From Peterkaempfera bronchialis (GTDB taxonomy: Bacteria > Actinomycetota > Actinomycetes > Streptomycetales > Streptomycetaceae), in contig NZ_CP031264.1 of NCBI RefSeq assembly GCF_003258605.2, positions 1,984,001 to 2,048,000 of the forward strand: a stretch of 64,000 bases of DNA, in the 5' to 3' direction. Every line of letters starts with the position of its first letter. Position 1 is the first letter of the stretch. The notes under the pieces were generated by a model that worked only from the letters and a program-made list of their open reading frames with translations, was not told where the DNA came from and searched no databases. Position numbers and translations under genes: made by a program. Positions 1 to 9,000 of the stretch are shown here, one piece after another.

Positions 1-462
1 GAGGTCGATCTTGTTGAGCACCGGGATGATGGTGAGGTCGTTCTCCAGCGCCAGGTAGAGGTTGGCGAGGGTCTGCGCCTCGATGCCCTGGGCGGCGTCC
101 ACCAGCAGAACGGTGCCCTCGCAGGCCGCCAGCGACCGGGACACCTCATAGGTGAAGTCCACGTGGCCGGGGGTGTCGATCATGTTCAGCACATGGGTGC
201 GGCCCGCGCCCTCGCCGACCGTCGGCGCCCAGGGCAACCGGACGGCCTGCGACTTGATGGTGATGCCGCGCTCACGCTCGATGTCCATCCGGTCGAGGTA
301 CTGAGCGCGCATCTGCCGCTGGTCCACCACCCCGGTGAGCTGGAGCATCCGGTCGGCGAGCGTCGACTTGCCGTGGTCGATGTGGGCGATGATGCAGAAG
401 TTCCGGATCAGCGCAGGGTCGGTGCGGCTGGGCTCCGGCACGGTGTTGGAAGTCGCGGGCAC
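1..462 (-). CDS. lepA: Elongation factor 4 (LepA), N-terminal part, cut by window edge
   Basis: This translational GTPase binds the ribosome and acts during elongation and ribosome assembly. Only the first 154 codons lie in the window; the gene continues past position 1. The start is GTG at 462 ([12 protein letters not shown]...). The P-loop and start of the G domain read [13 protein letters not shown]. The switch region [12 protein letters not shown] and the G3 motif DTPGHVDF follow, then the NKIDL (G4) motif at the cut. These are typical of LepA rather than EF-G. It is divergent from rpsT, an arrangement common in actinobacteria. The family assignment is firm; the C-terminal domain cannot be seen. 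Confidence 0.95.
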   Translation of the reverse strand, partial: MPATSNTVPEPSRTDPALIRNFCIIAHIDHGKSTLADRMLQLTGVVDQRQMRAQYLDRMDIERERGITIKSQAVRLPWAPTVGEGAGRTHVLNMIDTPGHVDFTYEVSRSLAACEGTVLLVDAAQGIEAQTLANLYLALENDLTIIPVLNKIDL

Positions 463-677
463 CTAGTGGTCCAGATTCTCAGGGGATCGATACGTCCCTC
501 CCATAGTCCCATGAGCGGACGCCCGCCCGCTCGGGGCGCTACCGGGCGGCTCGGCCGCCGGGCGGCGGCCGAGCCGGTTTGGGTGGCCGAACCGCCCCTG
601 GTAACGTGGCCTGCTGCGCCTGCGTACGACTACGCGGGCGCGCTCAATCCCGACCCAGACCAGACTGAGGCTCCTTC

Positions 678-947
678 GTGGCGAACATCAAGTCCCAGAT
701 CAAGCGGAACAAGACCAACGAGAAGGCGCGGCTGCGCAACAAGGCCGTCAAGTCCTCGCTGAAGACCGCTGTCCGCAAGGCCCGCGAGGCCGCCGAGGCC
801 GGCGACTTCGAGAAGGCCACCGTGCTGGCCCGCGAGGCGTCCCAGAAGCTCGACAAGGCCGTGAGCAAGGGCGTCATCCACAAGAACCAGGCCGCCAACA
901 AGAAGTCGGCCCTGGCCCAGCGCGTGAACACCGCCAAGGCCGCCTGA
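678..947 (+). CDS. rpsT: 30S ribosomal protein S20
   Basis: S20 is a primary 16S rRNA-binding protein of the small subunit. The 89-residue product has the usual family length and is very Lys/Ala-rich, with the classic N-terminus [22 protein letters not shown]. It should fold as a three-helix bundle. The start is GTG at 678; the sequence GAGGCTCCTTC just upstream gives a modest ribosome binding site. It is transcribed alone, divergently from lepA, and is followed by a strong hairpin at 1156-1187. Confidence 0.97.
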   Translation: MANIKSQIKRNKTNEKARLRNKAVKSSLKTAVRKAREAAEAGDFEKATVLAREASQKLDKAVSKGVIHKNQAANKKSALAQRVNTAKAA

Positions 948-1155
948 CCCCAGGCTCCTCGCGGCACCCGGCCGGACGGCGCAGCGGTCCCTCTCAACCG
1001 CCGCCCTCCACGGCCACCCCCGCCCGACCCGGACCGGCCCTCTACCCGGTCCCGTCGCGGCAGCACGACCTCGCACCGCACGCGGCCTGCGTTCGCCACG
1101 CGGGTGCGGTGCACAGCTTCACCAAGCGAACCGGCCGGCCACAGGCCAGCCGACC
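948..1155. other. Gap after rpsT
   Basis: About 320 bases separate the convergent rpsT and holA genes. Apart from the hairpin at 1156-1187 I see no gene, tRNA or repeat here. The short open frames lack ribosome binding sites and recognisable protein sequence. Confidence 0.6.
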
Positions 1156-1187
1156 ACTGCCCGCCAGGGGATGCCCTGGCGGGCAGT
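1156..1187. terminator. Hairpin terminator between rpsT and holA
   Basis: A perfect 14-bp inverted repeat (ACTGCCCGCCAGGG and its complement) encloses a 4-base loop GATG. There is no T-run on either side, as is usual for actinobacterial terminators. It sits between two convergent genes, so it may serve both. Confidence 0.8.
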
Positions 1188-1268
1188 TCGCGTTCGGTAC
1201 GCAGGATGCACGTGGTACACAGGCGCGTCGGCGACCCCGTCCGGGCCTGTTTCGGTGTGCCCGGTCTG

Positions 1269-2261
1269 TCAGCGGCCTCGGCCGTAGCGTGACGCCTGGG
1301 AGACCGAGACCACGGCCCGCTCCAGGGCGTATGCGGGGTCGTCGGAGCCGCCCTTGACCGCGGCGTCGGCCTCGGCGACGGCGGTGAGGGCGGCGGCCAC
1401 CCCGTCGCCGGTCCAGCCGCGCATCTGCTGGCGCACCCGGTCGACCTTCCACGGCGGCATGCCCAGCTCCCGGGCGAGGTCGGCCGGGCGCATGTTCCGC
1501 CCGGCGGTGGCCAGCCGCCCGATGCTCCGCACCCCGGACGCCAGGGCGTAGGTGATGCCGGTCGGCGGCTGGCCCACCGCCAGCGCCCAGCGCAGCCGCT
1601 CCAGCGCCTCGGCCGTGCGGCCGGTCACCGCCAGGTCGGCCACCTCGAAGCCGGTGGCCTCCGCCCGGCCGCTGTAGTAGCGGGCGACCACGGCCTCGTC
1701 GATGGAGCCGTCGGTGTCGGCGACCAGCTGGCCGACGGCGGCGGCCAGCTCGCGCAGATCGCTGCCGATGGCGTCGAGCAGCGCCCGGCATGCCTCCTCG
1801 GCGGCCGACCGCCCGGCGGTGCGGAACTCCCCCTTGACGAACGCCAGCCGCTCCGCCGCCTTGGCCAGCTTGGCGCACTGCACCTCGCGGGCGCCGGCCT
1901 TGCGCGCGGCGTCCAGCAGCCCCTTGCCCTTGGCGCCACCGGCGTGGACCAGGACCAGGATCACCTCGTCGGCGGGGGCGTCCAGGTATGCCTTGACGTC
2001 CTTGACGGTGTCGGCGGCCAGGTCCTGGGCGGCGCGGACCACCACCACCTTGCGCTCGGCGAAGAGCGAGGGCGAGGTGAGCTCCGCCAGGGTGCCGGGC
2101 TGGAGGGCGCCGGGGGCGAGGTCGCGTACATCGGTGTCCGGATCGGCGGCCCTGGCAGCCGCCACCACCTGCGCCACGGCACGGTCCAGCAGCAGCTCCT
2201 CCTGGCCGACCGCGAGGGTCAGCGGGGCGAGCAGGTCGTCGGGTGCGCTCTTCCTGGCCAT
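1269..2261 (-). CDS. holA: DNA polymerase III delta subunit
   Basis: The delta subunit is the clamp-loader wrench that opens the beta sliding clamp. The product is 330 residues, normal for the family. It starts MARKSAPDDLLAPLTLAVGQEELLLDRAV, where the VGQEELLLDRAV segment is the conserved N-terminal signature. The collar domain ends in VSVSQASRYGRGR. I chose ATG 2261 over an in-frame ATG six codons upstream because the alignment of this family begins at MARK. The gene is divergent from the small gene at 2323. Confidence 0.93.
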   Translation of the reverse strand: MARKSAPDDLLAPLTLAVGQEELLLDRAVAQVVAAARAADPDTDVRDLAPGALQPGTLAELTSPSLFAERKVVVVRAAQDLAADTVKDVKAYLDAPADEVILVLVHAGGAKGKGLLDAARKAGAREVQCAKLAKAAERLAFVKGEFRTAGRSAAEEACRALLDAIGSDLRELAAAVGQLVADTDGSIDEAVVARYYSGRAEATGFEVADLAVTGRTAEALERLRWALAVGQPPTGITYALASGVRSIGRLATAGRNMRPADLARELGMPPWKVDRVRQQMRGWTGDGVAAALTAVAEADAAVKGGSDDPAYALERAVVSVSQASRYGRGR

Positions 2262-2322
2262 CGCCCACCAGCATCCCACGACCCGCTGACAGTCCTCCCC
2301 GGCGACCGGGGAGAATGGCCGC

Positions 2323-2589
2323 GTGAACGACCACGCCCACCCCGTCCGCCGACTGCTCGTCCTCCCCGACCGCGACGCGGCGGAGGAGGTCGCCGCCGAG
2401 GTCGGCCGCCGCTGGCCCGCGCTCGGCGAACCGGAACTGGTCCGCGAGGCACTGGCCGGTGAGGACGACGCCGAGGACGCCCAGTGGCTGGTGGTCCTGG
2501 ACCAGCCCGCCGCCGTCTGGACCGCCGACCTGCGGGACGCCGTCGATGCGCTCGCCGCCGAGCACGACGGCTGGGGCGAGGAAGGCTGA
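2323..2589 (+). CDS. Small conserved protein of unknown function
   Basis: An 88-residue acidic soluble protein begins at GTG 2323, with GGGGAG about ten bases upstream. It has no signal peptide, membrane segment or known motif. The sequence alternates charged and hydrophobic residues (LLVLPDRDAAEEVAAEVGRRW; later QWLVVLDQPAAVW), suggesting a small alpha/beta fold. It is divergent from holA, a place where streptomycetes commonly carry a small uncharacterised gene. A strong terminator follows. I do not recognise a function. Confidence 0.7.
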   Translation: MNDHAHPVRRLLVLPDRDAAEEVAAEVGRRWPALGEPELVREALAGEDDAEDAQWLVVLDQPAAVWTADLRDAVDALAAEHDGWGEEG

Positions 2590-2609
2590 GCGGGGGCCCG
2601 GACAGCGCG

Positions 2610-2640
2610 GGGCGGGGGCCGCGATGCGCGGCCCCCGCCC
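2610..2640. terminator. Strong hairpin terminator between convergent genes
   Basis: A 14-bp perfect stem (GGGCGGGGGCCGCG and its complement) has a 3-base loop ATG. It lies 20 bases after the small gene and 73 bases beyond the stop of the convergent beta-helix gene, so it probably acts in both directions. Confidence 0.85.
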
Positions 2641-2646
2641 GTCAGA

Positions 2647-2694
2647 TGTTCAGTGCTGTGTTCAGTCCTGTGTTCAGTGCTGTGTTCAGTCCTG
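2647..2694. repeat. Tandem 12-bp repeat, four units
   Basis: Four adjacent units TGTTCAGTGCTG / TGTTCAGTCCTG alternate at one base, so the array is also two exact copies of a 24-bp unit. It lies between the terminator at 2610-2640 and the stop of the beta-helix gene, outside any supported gene. Slipped-strand variation in copy number is possible. Confidence 0.85.
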
Positions 2695-2712
2695 CTGCCG
2701 ACCCGTCGCGGT

Positions 2713-5400
2713 CTACGGGTAGTTGGTGACGTAGGACTGCTGGTTGGCCAGGTTGGCGGCCGCCCCGGTGTTGTTGATCACGTGGCTGATGGTGCCCACG
2801 CCACCGAGCGACACCGTCACCAGGTTGTGGAACTTGACCCCCGGGGTGTTGGGCACCTCGAAGGCGTGGCTGGCCACGATGGAGTTGTTGGTGTTGAAGA
2901 AGCAGTAGCTTCCGACACCCCACGCCTCGTGGGTGGTCACCGAGTCGGCGACCTTGTAGGACGCCCAGCCCTGGTTGCCGTTGCCGCTGGTCCACGCCGC
3001 CTGGTTGGGCACGTCGTACGGCATCTCGTTCTGGTAGAAGTACGTCCGGCCGCCGTTGCCGTTCCAGAGGGTGTTGAACTGCTGGTAGTGCTCGACGAAG
3101 AGGCCGTACATGGTGACGTCGTTGCCGTTCACCACCAGACCGTTGGCGGCGGTGTTGACGTCCCAGCCGACACCGGCGTTGCCGTGGTCGGCACGCCACA
3201 GCCACATGTGGTCGCCGATCACGTTGTTGCTGTTGACCTGGAGGCTGACGGTCGCCTTGCCGAGGTGCGCGCCGCCGACGCGGAAGAACACGTCGTGCAG
3301 CGAGCTGGGGTTGTTGGAGTGGTCGGCGGAGGAGCCCGCCGGGCCGAGCTGGACCAGCGTCGGGGAGTTCACCGGACCGGCGTCGATCAGCAGACCGGCC
3401 AGGTTGACGCCGTCCACGTCGGCGGCGGTGATCGCCGGCAGACCGGTGTCAGGCGTCAGGGTGGCCAGGCCGAGGCCCAGCACCACGGTGTCCGCACGGG
3501 TGATCCGCAGGGTGTCGTTGAGGTGGTAGACACCCGGGGTGAAGAGCAGGTTCTTGCCCTGCGCCAGAGCGGCGTTCATGGTGGCCGCCGAGGCACCCGG
3601 CTTGACCACGTAGAACTGGCTCAGCGAGAGCGAGGTGCCGACCTGCGCGCCGTGCCCCCAGCTGGTGCCGGTGGTGTTCCGGCGCACACCCGGGACGAAG
3701 ACGTTGTAGCTGCCGGAGCCGTCCACGTACAGGAACGGCTTCTCCCGCTCCACCGGGGTCTGGCCGACGACCGTCTCGGGCGGGTTGGGGAAGCTCGCCG
3801 CCGGCGCACCCTGCGTGCCGACGAAGACCATGTTCCACACGCCGCCGGCCCAGCTGCCGAGCTCGCTGTTGCGGGTGAACCACTGCTGCTGCGAGCCGGA
3901 GACGACCTGGCCGTCGATCTTGCTGTCGGCCAGCAGGCCGCCACTGGCCCAGCCGTCGCCGCCGTTCCACAGCTGGATCTGGCTGCCGCGCAGGTGCATC
4001 CGGCGGTAGGGGGCGGCCTGGGCCACGGCCCAGCGCTCGACCTGGTTGTTGGGCAGGGTCACCGAGAGGTTCTCGGCGCTGCGCCAGAAGTTCTGGGTGG
4101 CGTTGCTGAGGTTGTTCGGGTTGTCGCCCTGCTGGAGCCAGTCGGCCTCGACCCGGACGTGGCCGTTGAGGTTGACATCGTCAGGGGACAGGCCCAGACC
4201 GGCGACCTGGGTGTAGAAGCCCAGGTTGACGTCGGCGTTGTAGTTGCCCGGCTTGAAGAGCACCGCATAGCGCTGGTCGCCGAACTGGTTGGTGTGCTGC
4301 TGGGTGGCGATGGTGTTGAGGCGGTTCTGCATATCGGTCTGGGACGTCGAGGGGTCGACGATGTAGACGTTCGGGCCCAGATCCGGGTTCTTCGGGTCGG
4401 TCGGGGGCACAGTGCCGCCGGTTCCTCCGTTGCCGCCGGTGCCGCCGTCGGTGCCGCCGGTGCTGCTGGTGCCGGTGGTGTGGACGGTGACCTCCCAGAG
4501 GGAGTAGCCGTAGGCGGTGGCGCGCTGGGTGCCGTAGACGCGCAGGTAGCGGCCGGTGCCGGTGATGTTGAGGGTCTCGTTGCCGCCGGGGCCGTTGGTG
4601 GTGGTGTAGATGCTGGTCCAGGTGTTGGCGTCGGGTGAGACCTGGATCTGGTAGGCCTTGGCGTAGGCGGTCTCCCAGTTGAGGGCGACCTGGCAGATCT
4701 GCTGGGAGGTGCCCAGGTCGATCTGGAGCCACTGCGGGTCGGCTGCGGCGCTGGACCAGCGGGTGCCGTTGTCGCCGTCGACGGCTGCGGAGGCGGGGGT
4801 GCCGGCGTTCTCGGTGGAGGACGCGGTGGCGGGCCTGCCCTTGGCGGCGTTGTCGGTGGAGCAGCCGGTGCCGCCCGAGGTGGACCCGTAGACCTGGAAC
4901 TCCCACAGGGAGTAGCCGTACTGGGTGGCCCGCTGGGTGCCGTACATCCGGACGTAGCGGCCGGTCCCGGTGACGTTGAGGGTCTCGGTGCCGCCCGCGC
5001 CGGTGGTGGTGGAGTAGACGCCGGTCCAGTTGCTGCCGTCGGCGGAGACCTGGATCTGGTACGCCTTGGCGTACGCGGTCTCCCAGTTGAGGACCACACG
5101 GCTGATCGAGGCGCTGGAGCCCAGGTCCACCTGGAGCCACTGCGGATCGGCTGCGGCACTGGACCAGCGGGTCCCGGTGTTCCCGTCCACCGCCGCCGAA
5201 GCCGGCGTACCGGCGTTCTCCGTCGAGGACGCCGTAGCCGCCTTGCCCTGCGACAACAGAGCATCAGCAGCCCGAGCAGAGGTCGCGGGCACGACCAGCA
5301 GGGCGGCCGCGACTATGAACGCCGCCCAGAGCGCGGCCGGCCCTCTGAGCAGGAGCGGCAGTCGATGACGCGTTCTCGGACGTGTCATGGCTGGGGTCAT
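2713..5400 (-). CDS. Secreted beta-helix protein with two discoidin (F5/8 type C) modules
   Basis: The 895-residue product is probably an extracellular glycoside hydrolase. The start is ATG 5400, preceded by GGAG at good spacing; an upstream in-frame start lacks this site. Residues 1-44 form a signal peptide with an Arg-rich head, hydrophobic core and cleavage after SARA. Two discoidin-like modules follow at about 45-170 and 178-304, then a Gly/Thr linker at 305-335. Residues 338-895 look like a right-handed beta-helix with repeated short strands (TRADTVVLGLGLATL; NSNNVIGDHMWLWRADHG). Such domains occur in GH55 and GH87 glucanases, but I cannot fix the family. The discoidin region is nearly identical in DNA to that of the divergent GH16 gene, suggesting a shared polysaccharide target. 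Confidence 0.85.
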   Translation of the reverse strand: MTPAMTRPRTRHRLPLLLRGPAALWAAFIVAAALLVVPATSARAADALLSQGKAATASSTENAGTPASAAVDGNTGTRWSSAAADPQWLQVDLGSSASISRVVLNWETAYAKAYQIQVSADGSNWTGVYSTTTGAGGTETLNVTGTGRYVRMYGTQRATQYGYSLWEFQVYGSTSGGTGCSTDNAAKGRPATASSTENAGTPASAAVDGDNGTRWSSAAADPQWLQIDLGTSQQICQVALNWETAYAKAYQIQVSPDANTWTSIYTTTNGPGGNETLNITGTGRYLRVYGTQRATAYGYSLWEVTVHTTGTSSTGGTDGGTGGNGGTGGTVPPTDPKNPDLGPNVYIVDPSTSQTDMQNRLNTIATQQHTNQFGDQRYAVLFKPGNYNADVNLGFYTQVAGLGLSPDDVNLNGHVRVEADWLQQGDNPNNLSNATQNFWRSAENLSVTLPNNQVERWAVAQAAPYRRMHLRGSQIQLWNGGDGWASGGLLADSKIDGQVVSGSQQQWFTRNSELGSWAGGVWNMVFVGTQGAPAASFPNPPETVVGQTPVEREKPFLYVDGSGSYNVFVPGVRRNTTGTSWGHGAQVGTSLSLSQFYVVKPGASAATMNAALAQGKNLLFTPGVYHLNDTLRITRADTVVLGLGLATLTPDTGLPAITAADVDGVNLAGLLIDAGPVNSPTLVQLGPAGSSADHSNNPSSLHDVFFRVGGAHLGKATVSLQVNSNNVIGDHMWLWRADHGNAGVGWDVNTAANGLVVNGNDVTMYGLFVEHYQQFNTLWNGNGGRTYFYQNEMPYDVPNQAAWTSGNGNQGWASYKVADSVTTHEAWGVGSYCFFNTNNSIVASHAFEVPNTPGVKFHNLVTVSLGGVGTISHVINNTGAAANLANQQSYVTNYP
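4413..5282 (-). repeat. 870-bp inverted repeat, left arm
   Basis: This segment is the reverse complement of 5966-6835. Reading the two arms side by side, I found a single difference (CTC versus CTG in an ACC-CTx-AAC context). Both boundaries are abrupt. It encodes the end of the signal peptide, two discoidin modules and the start of the Gly/Thr linker, in the same reading frame in both genes. Confidence 0.93.
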
Positions 5401-5521
5401 GGGGGTCTCCACGGTGTCGGGATGGGGGGAGGACGCGCGGGCGGAGGACACCTGTCGGATCGTCAGAAAGCCTGCTGCTCAGGCATCTCGCGCTCGGGAT
5501 GGGTGGACCGCGCGCCGAAAG

Positions 5522-5533
5522 GAGAGCGCTCTC
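5522..5533. promoter_or_regulatory. LacI-type operator palindrome, site 1
   Basis: The perfect 12-bp palindrome GAGAGCGCTCTC lies about 120 bases upstream of the beta-helix gene. Its central AGCGCT core is the signature of LacI-family sugar repressor operators; the cellobiose repressor CebR site of streptomycetes is TGGGAGCGCTCCCA. Confidence 0.7.
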
Positions 5534-5618
5534 ACACGCTCACCGCGCCGAGTGTTGTCGCGGAGACTTCAAGGTGTCAAGAAGGAGGACTGGCTTGGCC
5601 ACATCCTTGCGCGAAGCC

Positions 5619-5647
5619 TTGACGGGGGCTTTTTGCCTGAGTTAAAT
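5619..5647 (+). promoter_or_regulatory. Candidate promoter for the GH16 gene
   Basis: TTGACG and TTAAAT are separated by 17 bases, a good match to a vegetative sigma factor promoter and one of the more AT-rich spots in the region. Transcription would start near 5654 and run through the operator at 5738-5753 before the start codon at 5842. Confidence 0.5.
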
Positions 5648-5737
5648 CACACCTCGAAGTAACGCGGACACGACGCAACCCTCACTCTCGCCCGGCTGCG
5701 ACCCCGCTGTGACGTGGGGGTTTGTTCCGGACTTGGC

Positions 5738-5753
5738 GAGAGAGCGCTCTCTC
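5738..5753. promoter_or_regulatory. LacI-type operator palindrome, site 2
   Basis: The perfect 16-bp palindrome GAGAGAGCGCTCTCTC lies about 90 bases upstream of the GH16 start. It contains the whole 12-bp site 1 sequence, so one LacI-family regulator probably controls both divergent genes. No such regulator gene is in the window. Confidence 0.75.
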
Positions 5754-5841
5754 CACTGATCGCCGGTGAGCAGCCCTGCGCAGATTCGCGGTGCGGTGCC
5801 GGCTTCCGCCAGTCCTTTCGGATCCGCCACCAGGAGACGTG

Positions 5842-8067
<2,226 letters not shown>

Positions 8068-8101
8068 CCCCGCGCCGCTGACCCACCTGCGCCAACCCCC
8101 G

Positions 8102-8135
8102 AGGCGGGGGCCGGTCCCACGACCGGCCCCCGCCT
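8102..8135 (+). terminator. Terminator of the GH16 gene
   Basis: A perfect 15-bp stem (AGGCGGGGGCCGGTC and its complement) with loop CCAC begins 35 bases after the stop codon. Confidence 0.88.
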
Positions 8136-8272
8136 TCCGTGCTGCCCGCCGTCGCTGTTCACCAGCCCGAATGCCTGCCCGCTGAGTGTGTAGAAGCCCC
8201 ACGGTTACGCCCCGACCGCCACGAGAGCTGTCCGGCAGCCTGATCATTCCCGACCACGTGGAGGTTGTTCCG

Positions 8273-8707
8273 ATGCCCGAGAAGGTCACCAAGGAGAAGG
8301 TACTCGTCTACGTCGTACGCGACGGGCGGCTCCTGGTCTTCCGCCACACCGACTACAGCTACGAGGAGGTCGGCATCCAGGTCCCGGCCGGCAGCATCCG
8401 CCCGGGGGAGACTCCGGAGTCCGCCGCGCTGCGGGAGGCCCGCGAGGAGACCGGCCTGACCGACTTCGAGATCGTCCGCAAGCTCGGCGAGACCGAGTAC
8501 GACATCAGCCCGTACCGGTTCGAGGTCCAGCACCGGCACGTCTTCCACCTGGAGCTCACCGAGCCCACCCCGGAGCGCTGGATGAGCCAGGAGGACCACG
8601 ACGGCGAGCAGGAGCCCACTCGCTTCGAGTGCTTCTGGATTCCGCTGGAGGCCGCTCACATCCTCCAGTCCGGCCAGGGCGCCCTGCTGGGACGCCTGTC
8701 CGACTGA
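8273..8707 (+). CDS. Nudix hydrolase
   Basis: A 144-residue Nudix-fold pyrophosphohydrolase; the substrate is unknown. The start ATG 8273 follows GGAGG by eight bases, preferred over an upstream in-frame start without such a site. The Nudix box is complete: G-x5-E-x7-REAREETGL, starting at GSIRPGETPESAALREAREE. It binds the catalytic metal through the REAREE glutamates. The protein starts MPEKVTKEKVLVYVVRDGRLLVFRH, a typical first strand. It lies alone between the GH16 terminator and a duplicated fragment of the GH16 gene, so it may have arrived with a local rearrangement. Confidence 0.92.
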   Translation: MPEKVTKEKVLVYVVRDGRLLVFRHTDYSYEEVGIQVPAGSIRPGETPESAALREAREETGLTDFEIVRKLGETEYDISPYRFEVQHRHVFHLELTEPTPERWMSQEDHDGEQEPTRFECFWIPLEAAHILQSGQGALLGRLSD

Positions 8708-8740
8708 CCCGACCGGTCACGGCAGCAAGGGAGGCGGCCG

Positions 8741-8974
8741 ATGCACCGCACCACCGAACAGCACCACCCGATCGACCAGCTCTACCGGAGCCTGGAGCCT
8801 GAGGACACCACCCGTGCATCGCCGGACTCCACGAGCCGATCCGGAAGTCTGTTCTCCTCGGCGACGAACCAGCCGAGCCCCCGCCGGACGCGAGCACCGT
8901 CTTCCCGCAGAAGATGCTGGTGGACTACGTGCGGGTGTACCAGTGACCTCGCCCCGATGACCCACCTGCGGTAA
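8741..8974 (+). pseudogene. Truncated open frame fused out of frame to a GH16 fragment
   Basis: ATG 8741 is preceded by GGGAGG at six bases, a convincing start. The frame opens MHRTTEQHHPIDQLYRSLEPED, whose parent gene I do not recognise. After about 45 codons it runs into the copied GH16 3' end in a different reading frame, giving an Arg/Cys-rich tail with no protein-like character. It looks like the 5' remnant of a gene whose rest was lost when the copied fragment was joined on. It is 33 bases after the Nudix gene. Confidence 0.55.
8883..8948 (+). repeat. 66-bp direct repeat, copy B (displaced GH16 3' end)
   Basis: An exact copy of 8004-8069, encoding the GH16 C-terminus ending in VDYVRVYQ plus the stop. 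It has no GH16 domain in front of it. After it comes a decayed copy of the downstream sequence, including half of the terminator stem, which stops at the end of comEC. Confidence 0.93.
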
Positions 8975-9000
8975 CCCCCAGGGCGGGGGCCTACGGGCGG

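Noticed and set aside
2653-4638. A 661-codon open frame opposite the beta-helix gene
   Set aside because: Val/Gly/Ala-rich translation of the complement of a well-supported secreted protein; no ribosome binding site or motif.
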